A stretch of 64,000 bases of DNA from contig NZ_JAMJWC010000001.1 in the NCBI RefSeq assembly GCF_023554555.1, forward strand, positions 124,001 through 188,000, given 5' to 3'. The notes under the pieces are model-generated. The model did no database searches. It was given only the letters and a program-made list of their open reading frames with translations, and had not been told where the DNA came from. Below are positions 38,301-47,400 of the stretch, one piece after another; position 1 is the stretch's first letter, and the number at the start of each line of letters is the position of its first letter. The DNA comes from Sphingobacterium sp. lm-10. Its GTDB lineage: Bacteria > Bacteroidota > Bacteroidia > Sphingobacteriales > Sphingobacteriaceae. Both the position numbers and the translations under genes were made by a program.

Positions 38301-38638
38301 GTGGTGGTGCCAATACTGGGTTTATTTTTTACCGTTACAGAAACGCCGGGGAGCAATACGCCAGAGCTATCTCGTACACTACCGCGCACTTCTTGATCTT
38401 GTTGCAGACTTACGATGTCTCTTGCATCTGCTATGATAGACATAGATCGATTATCCGTCGTTATGTGCTCTTTAGTTTCAACTACGTGCGCTGTCCAGAT
38501 TTCAACATCGGTATCGATTGTTTTACTCGGATGTTCTCGGGCTTGCGTGTTGGCGATACCGGGTGGATAGCCCAGTAAGATTATGCCGATTTTAAGCAAC
38601 CATAAATTATAGGTTCTGTTTAATCTGTTTTCCATCAT
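35306..38638 (-). CDS. susC: SusC/RagA-family TonB-linked outer membrane transporter
   Basis: A 1110-residue receptor. An N-terminal extension of about 75 residues precedes the carboxypeptidase-regulatory-like domain (VRGSVRDSSGVLLPGVSVTVKN). The plug has the SusC hallmark sequences PSSNLTGAMQGRVAGMISFQ and LILIDNMEVTTDDLARIP with DIASFSILRDATASAVYGSRGANGVILVTT. The barrel follows and ends in LQRVFNLGLLLTL. It imports oligosaccharides, powered by TonB. It is the first gene of a four-gene operon on the minus strand. The 583-base upstream gap shows no sigma/anti-sigma pair and no hybrid two-component gene, so regulation is not visible here. Confidence 0.95.
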   Translation of the reverse strand: MMENRLNRTYNLWLLKIGIILLGYPPGIANTQAREHPSKTIDTDVEIWTAHVVETKEHITTDNRSMSIIADARDIVSLQQDQEVRGSVRDSSGVLLPGVSVTVKNKPSIGTTTDLNGRYILKVPANSTLIFATIGYESREINATGREVIDVVLVESGFVVEETVVTAFGQRQRKTDLISSVSSINPEELRMPSSNLTGAMQGRVAGMISFQRSGEPGLDNADFFIRGVGTFGVNSRPLILIDNMEVTTDDLARIPVDDIASFSILRDATASAVYGSRGANGVILVTTKLGTEGRPKITFRAEQRVSTPTQMTKIADPVTFMRMNNEAILTRDPLAITPYTDEKIARTAAGDDPINYPAVNWLDEVTKPSTHTQNYNINIRGGGQLARYMVSGNLTQDNGLIRVNPINNFNNNVDFKVYNLRSNIEVNVTNSTQLMVRTIANYRNYSGPPEGGSSSFRNALRANPTLFLPVYEAGPQQAYISHPLFGNYDDGSGSSYLNPYAEIVRGYSEWSQSNMQVQVELRQDFSKWIEGFSYRGLANASRSAYMEYRRQYNPFYYSPQGIDPNTGAYTFFNLNPLTGTEYLDFSDNGRGQESLFYMENALNYNRTFNDEHVVTGMVINTIRNRITLPRDQSGNVINTLPYRNVSFAGSFTYAYDNRYHAQFSFGYNGSEVFAPNHRWGFFPSAGIAWTVHNEKFMEPLQDVINTARIRFTHGLVGNDNIHNSRFFYLSQVNLNDNLRRFNFGVNAGEENYHRNGVSINRYANPYVSWEVSQQTNLGVDLGFLNGKLTFTGDAFRQIRSDIVQERAALPSSMGLAAPVLANLGKYKSQGFDAELVYNHSVNQNLWFQGRGTFTFAKGEYLYYEEPTFDHAYLSRIGTDVNQRRGYIAERLFIDDEEVYNSPEQSFGGVVMGGDIKYLDVNGDGIVNANDELPIGFPTVPQINYGFGLTSGYKSFEFSFFFSGMGRTSLFINPRLRAPNDNNVNGAAPFGSQTSPNAVLQAWADSHWSEDDRNVYALWPRLSQNPLENNVISSTHWMRNGAFLRLKQVELAYTLNKDFTRRFKIDQFRIYASGSNLFSVSAFDLWDPEMGDSGLRYPLQRVFNLGLLLTL

Positions 38639-39221
38639 AATTATTATTTAGTTAGATTTTATAACTTATCGACCAATTCCACTTGTGCAATACAAGCTTA
38701 ATGGCAGTGGTTAGCAATTATGTGGCATACCATATTTTAGCGCAAAAGGATTCCCTGCTCAAAAAAATGCTTTTTTTAAGCTTGAATACAGAATGTTGTG
38801 TTTTAAGATAAGTGGTTCAGGACAACAGCCTTTTTTATCTCTTAAATCAGTTTTTCTGAGTATTGCTAATGCATATAATTAGGACCACGGTATGCTGCTG
38901 AATAATCCTATGACGATTTTGTGCTAAGAAGTACGTTGAGTTTATAAGTTGGTTAGATATTATTCAACAATTCAAATTTCATCATTGTGTTGACGATAAA
39001 ATTTACAGTACGTCTCAATAAATTGTTAAATCGTCTCAATATCAGAACTATAACGTTTGCGTAATGGAGAAGATGCTTTTCTGTTTCAGCAAAATGGAGG
39101 TGTTGATCAGGAAATATTAACTTGGAAAGAATTCTCCAGCTTCCACTGCTATATATTACAGGGGAATGCTTGTGTGATATGATGGTATGCAGGAATAGTG
39201 TTGTAAGAATGGCTATAAATA
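38639..39221. other. gap between susC and the NUDIX gene
   Basis: 583 bases. It presumably carries the susC promoter, but no clear TAnnTTTG box at a sensible distance was found on the minus strand. A frame on the plus strand at about 39059-39183 reads like a protein fragment (RNGEDAFLFQQNGG) but has no start codon; it could be a relic or chance. Confidence 0.4.
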
Positions 39222-39623
39222 CTATTGGATCAAGTCCATCTCTTTTAGTTTATCCATGATCAGGTGATCAACTGCAGAAGTTTTCAATTTATCTTGAAAG
39301 GTTATCCACTCGAAGCTTTCGATCTCATTGGACGGTAGGAGTGTGCCTTCAAAGTCAGCGAAATAACAACGCATACTAACTATTACTTTCTCCTCATGTC
39401 CATCTGCCTGAGCTTCAAAGACACCAAAAAACTTGACTGTACTTTCTATTATTTGTACATCCAGTTCTTCTTTTATTTCGCGTGTCAGGCAGGCCAAGTC
39501 CGATTCATTCCCTTCTCTTTTACCGCCTGGGAAATAAAGGGTAGTTTTATTCTTCGAACGAGTCGTAAGCACCTGTTTATCTCGTAAACACAGCAGCGCA
39601 ACTTTGTCAATTACTTTTGTCAT
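39222..39623 (-). CDS. NUDIX hydrolase
   Basis: A 133-residue protein. The Nudix box is complete: GKREGNESDLACLTREIKEEL, with the REIKEEL metal-binding glutamates, at about 33-55. It should hydrolyse a nucleoside diphosphate linked to another group, perhaps a damaged nucleotide, but the substrate cannot be told. It stands with a DUF1398 gene on the same strand, 91 bases apart. Confidence 0.9.
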   Translation of the reverse strand: MTKVIDKVALLCLRDKQVLTTRSKNKTTLYFPGGKREGNESDLACLTREIKEELDVQIIESTVKFFGVFEAQADGHEEKVIVSMRCYFADFEGTLLPSNEIESFEWITFQDKLKTSAVDHLIMDKLKEMDLIQ

Positions 39624-39714
39624 CTCTTAAAAGCTATATTTCAAACATTTCCATCAGCACATCATAAATAGCATTTTTTACAGGAGTGTCTATCATCACT
39701 ATTTTTGCAGTAAG

Positions 39715-40104
39715 CTACTGTGGAATTTGTTCGGTCAGGATTTCATTTTTCTTGGTATCAAAATAGGTGCAGGTCATCTTTTCTATGTCAACGATCCATT
39801 TTTCAATTCCGGTTTCTGCACACATACTTATAAAGGTTAGGTAGTCTGTTTTCCCTTGCTGGTGAGCGACTAGCTGTGCTTTAAATTCTTCGCTATGTAC
39901 TACAGGAGCAATCGTTAAAGGTTCATACTTCTCTGGTACTTTTGCCATGTGGTCGTTTTCTCCAAAAAACAAGATATGTCCATTATTTACATAGGCTTCG
40001 TAATGAGTAACCCCTAATGCTTTAATTTCGCTAACATAAGTGGAGAAATCAGCACCTGATTTTACCTTGCTGTGGGCGGTTTGAAGTTGTGCTACCGTAA
40101 ACAT
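39715..40104 (-). CDS. DUF1398-family protein
   Basis: A 129-residue cytoplasmic protein. The opening MFTVAQLQTAHSKVKSGADFSTYVSEIKALGV and the later GVTHYEAYVNNGHILFFG match DUF1398, a family that includes E. coli YbcV, a phage-envelope-like protein. No catalytic residue is known. A C-terminal segment CAETGIEKWIVDIEKMTCTYFD is also conserved. It is probably an ordinary accessory gene. Confidence 0.75.
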   Translation of the reverse strand: MFTVAQLQTAHSKVKSGADFSTYVSEIKALGVTHYEAYVNNGHILFFGENDHMAKVPEKYEPLTIAPVVHSEEFKAQLVAHQQGKTDYLTFISMCAETGIEKWIVDIEKMTCTYFDTKKNEILTEQIPQ

Positions 40105-40191
40105 ATTTTTGAATCCGATTTATCTGGTTAAAAAAATCTGAGAATATATAAATATAAGATTTCCGTTTTAAAAACGATTTAGAAAAGGTCT

Positions 40192-40238
40192 TAAACGACA
40201 AATCCCTTTATATCTTGTTGATATAAAGGGATTTGTAC
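40192..40238. repeat. copy 1 of a 47-base tRNA-terminator-like repeat
   Basis: It matches 45 of 47 bases of the segment at 41226-41272, which contains the terminator of the tRNA-Leu gene. It forms a 16-bp stem ACAAATCCCTTTATAT around a 7-base loop (40198-40236). The two differences lie at paired positions, an A-T pair in one copy and T-A in the other, so the stem is kept. No tRNA adjoins this copy. Confidence 0.85.
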
Positions 40239-40448
40239 AGGGGGCGTTGCAATGTCGACCTTTTTGGAAATATTCAACAAGCTATCTATTGGGGTAATCG
40301 CAGTAGACTTCTCCAAAGAAGTCGCTATGATTGTATTGCTAATATTAGAAAGGCAGCTTGACAAGTATTTTATGACTCTCGTTCAATACTATGACTACAG
40401 TCTCTATTGAAAAGTAAAAATAATTTATGTAATTAGTAGTAAATATAC

Positions 40449-40456
40449 TACCTTTG
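40449..40456 (+). promoter_or_regulatory. candidate -7 box of hicAB
   Basis: TACCTTTG fits TAnnTTTG and lies 72 bases before the hicA ATG at 40529. No strong -33 TTG is visible. Confidence 0.5.
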
Positions 40457-40528
40457 TGTTGTGGAGTTAGAGGTGTGTATGGCGATTTAAGGCATAAATT
40501 TTCCAGACACATTTAAACTAATTTTTTT

Positions 40529-40707
40529 ATGAAATCAAGTGAATTCCACAGATTTTTGCGAAAGAATGGCTGGAACCATATCTGCACTAGTGGATCTCAC
40601 TACATTTATGAGAAAGATGGGAGGACTTATCCCATTCCCTATCATGGTAGTAAGGAAATTGGAGAGGGTCTTCGCAAAAAATCATGAAGGATCTGGGGCG
40701 TAAATAA
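40529..40707 (+). pseudogene. hicA: hicA toxin gene with a one-base frameshift
   Basis: The ATG at 40529 begins MKSSEFHRFLRKNGWNH, followed by SGSHYIYEKDG and PIPYHGSKEIGEGL, the HicA mRNA-interferase fold with its catalytic histidine in GSH. The frame reaches a stop at 40685-40687 after 52 codons. One base further on, the text continues as MKDLGRK to a stop at 40705-40707, the usual HicA C-terminus (in HicA proteins GxGLRKKIMKDLGRK or similar). A run of six A (40676-40681) precedes the break; a seventh A would restore the reading. The loss could be real, a sequencing error, or slippage. Confidence 0.8.
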
Positions 40708-40744
40708 GCTCCAGGTTCTCATGAAAGCTAAAAGGGACAACATT

Positions 40745-41146
40745 ATGAAAACCTTGAAAATCATCATTGAGCGCAGTGCCGATATGTTCAGTGCTTATGC
40801 AGAGAATGCCGAAGGCATCTATGGCGGAGGAGATACGGTCGAAGAAGCAAAACAATCCATTTTGGGGGCTATTGATATTATCAAAGAGGAGTTTACACCA
40901 GAAAATATCCCGGCTACACTAAAAGGTGATTATAAAATTATTTATCATTTTGATGTGGAAAGCCTTTTAAACTACTATAAAGGAATCTTTACCAACTCTG
41001 CTTTGGAGAAGATTACTGGTATAAACCAACGCCAACTACAGCATTACTCTTCTGGGCTAAAAAAGCCTCGTCAACCTCAACTGAAAAAAATTGAGGAAGG
41101 GCTTCATCGACTTGCTGCTGAATTACAGGCGCTGGAGTTGGTGTAG
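40745..41146 (+). CDS. hicB: HicB antitoxin
   Basis: A 133-residue protein, starting at the ATG 40745 (MKTLKIIIERSADMFSAYAENAEGIYGGGDTVEEA), the partly degraded RNase-H-like fold of HicB. An in-frame ATG at 40721 adds eight residues. The C-terminal part (about 88-128) resembles a helix-turn-helix, SALEKITGINQRQLQHYSSGLKKPRQPQL, which likely binds the operator. It is intact although hicA is not. It lies 38 bases after the end of the repaired hicA reading. Confidence 0.9.
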   Translation: MKTLKIIIERSADMFSAYAENAEGIYGGGDTVEEAKQSILGAIDIIKEEFTPENIPATLKGDYKIIYHFDVESLLNYYKGIFTNSALEKITGINQRQLQHYSSGLKKPRQPQLKKIEEGLHRLAAELQALELV

Positions 41147-41225
41147 GTATCTTGTTCATTTTCAACTTAAATTTATACTCCCAGTAAATCAAACTGTTAA
41201 AAGTTCCGATAAGCAGTAATTCTAG

Positions 41226-41272
41226 TAAACGACAAAACCCTTTATATCTTGTTGATATAAAGGGTTTTGTAC
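41226..41272. repeat. copy 2 of the 47-base tRNA-terminator-like repeat
   Basis: The partner of 40192-40238. Here the repeat ends at the 3' edge of tRNA-Leu and overlaps its last bases. The two copies bracket the hicAB genes over about 1.08 kb. Confidence 0.85.
41232..41270 (-). terminator. terminator of the tRNA-Gly/tRNA-Leu unit
   Basis: A perfect 16-bp stem (ACAAAACCCTTTATAT with its complement) around CTTGTTG on the plus strand. The stem reaches the last nucleotide of tRNA-Leu, so it may also help 3' processing. Confidence 0.8.
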
Positions 41273-41354
41273 CTAGGGCGGGAATCGAACCCGCACTCCC
41301 TTAACGGGAACAGGATTTTAAGTCCTGCGTGTCTACCAGTTTCACCACCTAGGC
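41270..41354 (-). tRNA. tRNA-Leu (TAA)
   Basis: An 85-base class II tRNA read on the minus strand. It begins GCCTAGGTGGTGAAACTGGT; the anticodon loop is ACTTAAAA with anticodon TAA; a long variable arm CCCGTTAAGGGAGT follows, then TTCGATTCC in the T loop. The acceptor pairs GCCTAGG with CCTAGGT and A is the discriminator. CCA is not encoded. Confidence 0.96.
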
Positions 41355-41362
41355 AAGTAGAG

Positions 41363-41435
<73 letters not shown>

Positions 41436-41643
41436 TTTTGGTGCTGCAAATATAGACAGAAAAACTATATCGAGAAATTATTTGTGCGTCTACACGTGCT
41501 TTAATACACTAAAAGCCTAGTAATGCGCCAATTATTTTTGAGGCCGCGGTCGTAGATCTTTCGCGATGGTGTTTTCTTATGGCCTTATATACTGGTTTGA
41601 TTTTTGCTCGGTAGGTCAAAGATCGATCTACTTGAATTAAAAT

Positions 41644-43836
41644 ATGAAAATTATATATCTACTTATTGGCATAAGCCTTTTGATCAGCATTAATGCACAA
41701 GCAGATACCTACCCGGAGGTTGTATTTGATAACAGTCTTATCAAAGGGGTTTATGCCAAAAGTGAAATTCGTTGTACAGGAGGCAGTTGGATAGAGAATG
41801 TGGGTAAACATCTTCCGGTTTCCGATAGTATATTTTTTACGCCAGGCAATTCTCTATCGTTGCGCTATGACAATGCCGCGGGTGGAAATTGGGAAGCAGC
41901 TATCAAATATAGCCGCCAAAAATACCATTATCGGATCACTAATAAGGATATTTTAGTGCTGAAGTTGTATGTACATTCGGACAAAACGACTAGCAAACAA
42001 TTACCGACCCTGTCTATTCGGCAGAAGAACGGAGATAGTGATCGGATAAACCTGGCAAACTTTATAGAGGAATATAATGTGAATACTTGGTTGGATGTGC
42101 GTATTCCTATTTCTAAAATTCGGGGTGTAGATGTCGAAAGTGCCATCAAAGCTGTTGTCTTGCATCAGCAGGGCACGGGTTCGCATCATATTTACCTCGA
42201 TCAGGTGGAGTTTCTTCCTACGAATTATTCCAAAGCACGGCTTACCTCGCCCGCTGTACTTTCTAAGGTAACGCCCTATGATAGAAATATTCATTTACAG
42301 TGGCAATTGCCCTTAACCCCGAGTATTCGCTACGTAAAAATTTATCGCTCGGAAGATAAGAAAACATTCGAACCTGTTTCCATTCGCCCGATTAGTATGC
42401 AAGGAGGGTTGGATTACGTGCCGGCATTAGACAAAACCTATTACTATAAGATTGCCTGGGTAGATTATGATTACAAAGAATCTCCGTATTCCGCCATTCA
42501 GGAAGTGAAACCCGTTAGATTAGCCGATCAACAAGTTTTTGATATCATTCAGCGTTCGCATATCAATTATTTCGTAGACAATTTTGATATTAATAGTGGT
42601 ATGCACACACCTTTCCGTCAGCAAGGAAAGACTGTGGTGTCTACTAATGAAACGGGCTTAGCTTTATTGGCCTTATTGGTAGGCGTGGAAAGGGGATATG
42701 TTTCCAAAAATACATTTACGCATCGCGTGAAGCGGGTGGTAGACTTTTTAGAATCTGTCCCGGAGAAACATGGTGTGTTTGCGTCGTTTTACGATGGTAG
42801 AAAGAAAGAGCCTATTTACATGGATGCACGGCCTAATTATAGCGTGACTGCTACAACTACGATGTTGCAGTCCTTGCTTGTTGTACGGCAGTTTTTGGAC
42901 GGAGATACCGAAGATGAGAAATACATCCGTGGAAAAATTAATAAGCTTTGGGATAATATCAATTGGCCAGCGTTGGTGATGGCCGATACAGAAGATGTAT
43001 TAGTAGCTGATGTAGGGGTGCTTGAGGAGCTGACAGAGATAAAGCCTTTAGGCGGATTCAATGAAAGTATGAATACCTATATATTAGCAGCCGCCTCCAC
43101 TAAAAACGGGATATCTTCCAGCGGATTCCTCCATAACCTTAACTACGATTACAATACGCAAAACACCATCCTGACAGATAGTCTCGACGATTTGGAGCCA
43201 GAGGATTTGGTGCAGAATCAGCGCCAACTGAATCAAACATTGGAGTCTGATATGCATGATTTGGATAAAGCATTGCAGCGACAAAATATGTTGCGCGATA
43301 CGGTACTGTATGGGGTGCGAGTTCCATTTGGTGAGCTTACTAACCGTAATTTGCTGTCTATGTATACCCCATTTTTGACAATTGATCCCAAGCTCGCTAA
43401 TACAGCGGATTTTGCCTTTGCAGATGTGCTTAAGCGGTATACTAATTATGTGAAAAGGAGAGATAACGAATCGGGTCGCGGTACACGTAATGTTGCGGTA
43501 TGGGGTTATCAGTCAGAAACGGATCGTAATGCCAGCTCTCATATCAACCCTGCCATCAGCGTATCTTCAGTAATGGTAGATTATGATAAAGGGTTACAAG
43601 CTTTGCTAACGTTGTATAGAGAATATGGCGATATTCTCCTCACGGAATATGGATTCCGTTCGTGGATAGATCTTAAAAATTACGATGTATCCGACGAATA
43701 CCTTTCTATCAACCAGGCTTCAGTAGCGATTATGATAGAGAATGCCCGCACTGGATTGATCTGGAAATTATACAGAGAAGTACCTGAAATCAAAGCGGTG
43801 CAAGAAAAGATATTTGTCCAAAGCAGTTTAAATTAG
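41644..43836 (+). CDS. GH144-like glucoamylase-domain glycosidase
   Basis: A 730-residue exported protein (signal IIYLLIGISLLISINAQA). An N-terminal carbohydrate-binding-like jelly roll (about 25-195) precedes a fibronectin-like segment and a C-terminal catalytic (alpha/alpha)6 domain (about 300-720) of the glycoamylase type: NETGLALLALLVGVERGY, SVTATTTMLQSLLVVRQF, KPLGGFNESMNTYILAAAS, ending DEYLSINQASVAIMIENARTG. The family includes endo-beta-1,2-glucanases of Bacteroidota (GH144), so a beta-glucan is the best guess; specificity is not visible. It is followed by an OmpA-type gene 39 bases away. Confidence 0.85.
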   Translation: MKIIYLLIGISLLISINAQADTYPEVVFDNSLIKGVYAKSEIRCTGGSWIENVGKHLPVSDSIFFTPGNSLSLRYDNAAGGNWEAAIKYSRQKYHYRITNKDILVLKLYVHSDKTTSKQLPTLSIRQKNGDSDRINLANFIEEYNVNTWLDVRIPISKIRGVDVESAIKAVVLHQQGTGSHHIYLDQVEFLPTNYSKARLTSPAVLSKVTPYDRNIHLQWQLPLTPSIRYVKIYRSEDKKTFEPVSIRPISMQGGLDYVPALDKTYYYKIAWVDYDYKESPYSAIQEVKPVRLADQQVFDIIQRSHINYFVDNFDINSGMHTPFRQQGKTVVSTNETGLALLALLVGVERGYVSKNTFTHRVKRVVDFLESVPEKHGVFASFYDGRKKEPIYMDARPNYSVTATTTMLQSLLVVRQFLDGDTEDEKYIRGKINKLWDNINWPALVMADTEDVLVADVGVLEELTEIKPLGGFNESMNTYILAAASTKNGISSSGFLHNLNYDYNTQNTILTDSLDDLEPEDLVQNQRQLNQTLESDMHDLDKALQRQNMLRDTVLYGVRVPFGELTNRNLLSMYTPFLTIDPKLANTADFAFADVLKRYTNYVKRRDNESGRGTRNVAVWGYQSETDRNASSHINPAISVSSVMVDYDKGLQALLTLYREYGDILLTEYGFRSWIDLKNYDVSDEYLSINQASVAIMIENARTGLIWKLYREVPEIKAVQEKIFVQSSLN

Positions 43837-43875
43837 ATTTGCTATATTTACCAAACGAATAAAACGGCACCAGAC

Positions 43876-44394
43876 ATGATAAAAAGGATCAATCTTCTCG
43901 CGATTTGTATAATTTCAACCCTATCTTTCTATTCTTGTAAATCCAAGAATATGCTGGTAAACCCAGGAGCGGTGATATCTAAAGATGGTACGGATGACGG
44001 TCTTAATAACGTAAAAGGCGAATTTAAAGATGCTTCACGTACTAATGAAGGGATAAAATTTACACTTTCGTCTGATCTATTGTTTCCTACAAACTCGTCT
44101 TACCTAACGAATGCAGCAAAGGCAGAGTTGGATAAGTTGTCTGATTTGTTAAATGCAGATCGCAATAAAAAAATCCGAGTAGATGGTCATACCGATTCTA
44201 CCGGCGAAGCAACTTATAATCAATGGCTATCAGAGAAGCGTGCTACTTCGGTGAAAGCGTATTTGGAATCTGCAGGCGTGTACGGCTCTCGTATTAGTAC
44301 GAAAGGTCATGGACAAACAGCTCCGGTAGCGGATAATAAAACGCCAGACGGCCGTCAGAAAAATAGAAGAGTAGAGGTGGTGATCCTCGACTAA
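43876..44394 (+). CDS. OmpA-family lipoprotein
   Basis: A 172-residue lipoprotein (SFYSC, Cys 21). The C-terminal OmpA domain (about 65-172) binds peptidoglycan: LLFPTNSSYLTNAAKAELDKL, DGHTDSTGEATYNQWLSEKRA and QKNRRVEVVILD. It ties the outer membrane to the cell wall. A weak hairpin AGCAGCA/TGCTGCT at 44427-44449 follows and may act as a terminator before dnaE. Confidence 0.9.
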   Translation: MIKRINLLAICIISTLSFYSCKSKNMLVNPGAVISKDGTDDGLNNVKGEFKDASRTNEGIKFTLSSDLLFPTNSSYLTNAAKAELDKLSDLLNADRNKKIRVDGHTDSTGEATYNQWLSEKRATSVKAYLESAGVYGSRISTKGHGQTAPVADNKTPDGRQKNRRVEVVILD

Positions 44395-44426
44395 AAGGTT
44401 GCTTGCCAATCTATACAAAATTTGAG

Positions 44427-44449
44427 AGCAGCATATACCAAGTGCTGCT
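44427..44449 (+). terminator. weak terminator-like hairpin
   Basis: A 7-bp stem AGCAGCA/TGCTGCT with a 9-base loop, then only a short T run. It lies between the OmpA gene and dnaE. Confidence 0.35.
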
Positions 44450-44482
44450 TTCGTCGTTATAAATAAATCAGGATCAGAGTTC

Positions 44483-47400
44483 ATGTATATTATATTCGAT
44501 ACCGAAACTACAGGATTACCTAAGCGCTGGGATGCGCCAATTACCGATACGGATAATTGGCCCAGGTGTATTCAGATTGCCTGGCAACTGCATGATGAAA
44601 TGGGGAATCTCGTGGAGCATCAGGACTTTTTAATCCGTCCGGATGGCTTCAATATTCCTTATGACGCCGAGAAGATCCATGGTATCTCGACCGAACTGGC
44701 TACCGAAGAAGGTATCCCGTTAATAGATGCCTTGCAGAAATTTAATGAAGCGTTGGGTAAAGCCAAATTTGTAGTCGGCCAGAACGTGGGTTTTGATATC
44801 AATATCATGGGCTGTGAGTTTTATCGCTTCGGCGTCGATTCTCCGATGGCTACGATGCCTTTACTCGACACGTGTACAGAGGTTACCGCCAACTTATTGA
44901 AAATACCCGGCGGAAGAGGCGGTCGTTTCAAACTGCCGAATCTAACGGAGTTGCACCAATACCTTTTCGGAGTTCCATTCGCGGAAGCGCATAATGCCAC
45001 CGCCGACGTAGAAGCAACTACACGCTGTTTCTTTGAGTTGGTGCGCCAGGAAGTATTTACACCCGAGGATTTACAAACAGATACCGGGTATTTTGTAGAT
45101 TTCAAAACCCAGAATCCGCAAACGATCCCGACTGTCGGTCTACAGCACGTTAACCTCAAAGCCGCTTCGCAGGCGCTGCGCGCCGAGCAGTCGGACGGTG
45201 CCGACCAGATTGTGGTCGATAAAAACCTGCTAGCAGAGCTGGAGGATGCATCTTTCGTACATCTGCACAACCATTCACAGTTCTCCATCCTGCAATCCAC
45301 CAGTTCGGTCGATGGATTAGTAGATGCTGCGATCAAAAACGGACATCAGGCAGTCGCTATTACCGATCATGGCAACATGATGGGCGCATTTAAGTTTGTG
45401 AGCAAGATCTTCGATCACAACAAATCTCTGGAGACCAAAAGGCAAGAAGCGGAAGATAGCGGCGTACCTTTCGAAGGACAAGCCCTGAAACCAATCGTAG
45501 GTTGCGAATTTTATGTTTGCGAAGATCGCAAAGATAAAACCCGGAAGGACAACGGCTATCAAGTCGTATTTCTGGCAAAGAATAAACAAGGTTACCACAA
45601 CTTAGCGAAAATGTCTTCTGTCGCCTATACAGAAGGATTTTATTATGTTCCCCGAATCGATAAAGCGACGGTAGAAAAATACAAAGAGCACCTGATTGTG
45701 TTGTCGGGTAACCTATACGGGGAGATTCCTTCCAAGGTCTTGAATATGGGTGAAAGCCAGGCCGAGGAAGCGTTAATTTGGTGGAAAGAGCAGTTCGGAT
45801 CAGATCTGTATTTGGAAATTATGCGTCATGGACAGGAGGATGAGTCGCGTGTAAACGAAACTTTGATCCAGTTTGCCGATAAGCACAATGTAAAATTGTT
45901 GGCCACAAATAACACCTATTACGTTAATAAAGCAGATGCGCATGCCCACGATATCTTGTTGTGTGTAAAAGATGGCGAAAAGCTATCCACACCGAAAGGT
46001 CGCGGACGTGGATACCGATTTGGCTTTCCAAATCAAGAGTACTATTTCAAATCCGATGCGGAGATGAAAAAAGCATTTGCCGATTTGCCGCAGGCTATTA
46101 TCCACATTCAGGAAGTGATTGATAAGATTGAGGGATATTCCCTTAATCGCGATGTACTGCTTCCAAAGTTTATCATTCCAGAACAATTCCAATCGCCGGA
46201 AGACCTAACAGATGGTGGAAAGCGTGGTGAAAATGCCTTCTTGCGCCATCTCACTTACGTAGGCGCTGAAAAGAGATACCCTGACCTCACCCCCGAAATT
46301 CGGGAACGTCTGGATTTTGAATTGGCCACGATCGAAAATACCGGATATCCGGGATATTTCCTGATTGTACAAGATTTCATTGCAGAAGCCCGCAAGATGG
46401 GCGTATCGGTAGGGCCGGGAAGGGGTTCGGCAGCAGGGTCGGCCGTGGCATACTGTCTGGGGATCACCAACATCGACCCTATTGCCTACGACTTACTTTT
46501 CGAACGTTTTCTAAATCCTGACCGGGTTTCCATGCCCGATATCGATATTGACTTTGACGATGAGGGCCGCGGCCGCGTTATGCAATATGTAATCGATAAA
46601 TATGGTGCATCGCAAGTAGCACAAATCATTACCTACGGTACAATGGCGGCTAAATCTTCCATCAAAGATACCGCTCGCGTGCTTGACTTGCCGTTATCAG
46701 ATGCCAACGAAATAGCCAAACTTATACCCAATCTCAAGCTGAGTAAGATCTTTCATCTGGAAGAAAAAGCATTGAAAGAGGCGCTGCGTGGCGATGAACT
46801 GGAAGCCGTAAAGCGATTAAAAGATATCGCAGATGGAGCTGGACTGGAAGCAGAAACGATCAAGCAAGCGCGTGTACTGGAAGGCTCCATGCGTAATACC
46901 GGAATTCACGCCTGTGGTGTCATCATCACGCCCGACGATATCACCAACTTTGTGCCAGTATCGGTAGCGAAAGACTCAGACCTGTACGTCACCCAATTTG
47001 ATAACTCGGTAGTAGAAAGTGCCGGATTATTAAAAATGGACTTTTTAGGCCTGAAGACGCTGACGTTAATAAAAGATACGGTAGTCAATGTGCGGCTGCG
47101 CCACAATATTGAACTCGATCCCGATCTTTTTCCGATCGATGATACGCTGACGTATGAATTATTTCAACGTGGAGAAACCGTTGGGGTATTTCAATACGAA
47201 TCTCCCGGCATGCAAAAGTACATGAAGGAGCTGAAGCCAACCGTTTTCGCCGATTTGATTGCGATGAATGCCCTGTATCGTCCAGGTCCGATGGAGTATA
47301 TTCCATCTTTCGTAAAGCGTAAACACGGCATAGAACCGATTACCTACGATTTGGACGCCTGCGAAGAATATTTGCAGGAAACCTATGGCATCACCGTTTA

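Larger units (their letters stand above)
40105..40528. other. gap before hicA with a tRNA-terminator-like repeat and a doubtful short frame
   Basis: 424 bases. The hairpin repeat at 40192-40238 and the hicA -7 box are listed separately. A perfect 7-bp stem GACTTCT/AGAAGTC lies at 40306-40323. A 52-codon open frame (40252-40410, MSTFLEIFNKLSIGVIAV at its start) has no known family and is not counted as a gene. Confidence 0.4.

Noticed and set aside
39059..39183. Protein-like reading (RNGEDAFLFQQNGG) upstream of the NUDIX gene
   Set aside because: No start codon in frame and a stop codon just upstream; at most a relic.
40306..40323. 7-bp hairpin GACTTCT/AGAAGTC suspected to be an insertion-sequence end
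   Set aside because: No transposase remnant or target duplication could be found nearby.
40252..40410. 52-codon open frame upstream of hicA
   Set aside because: No family, no promoter close to its start, and it sits in a region rich in repeats; could be chance.
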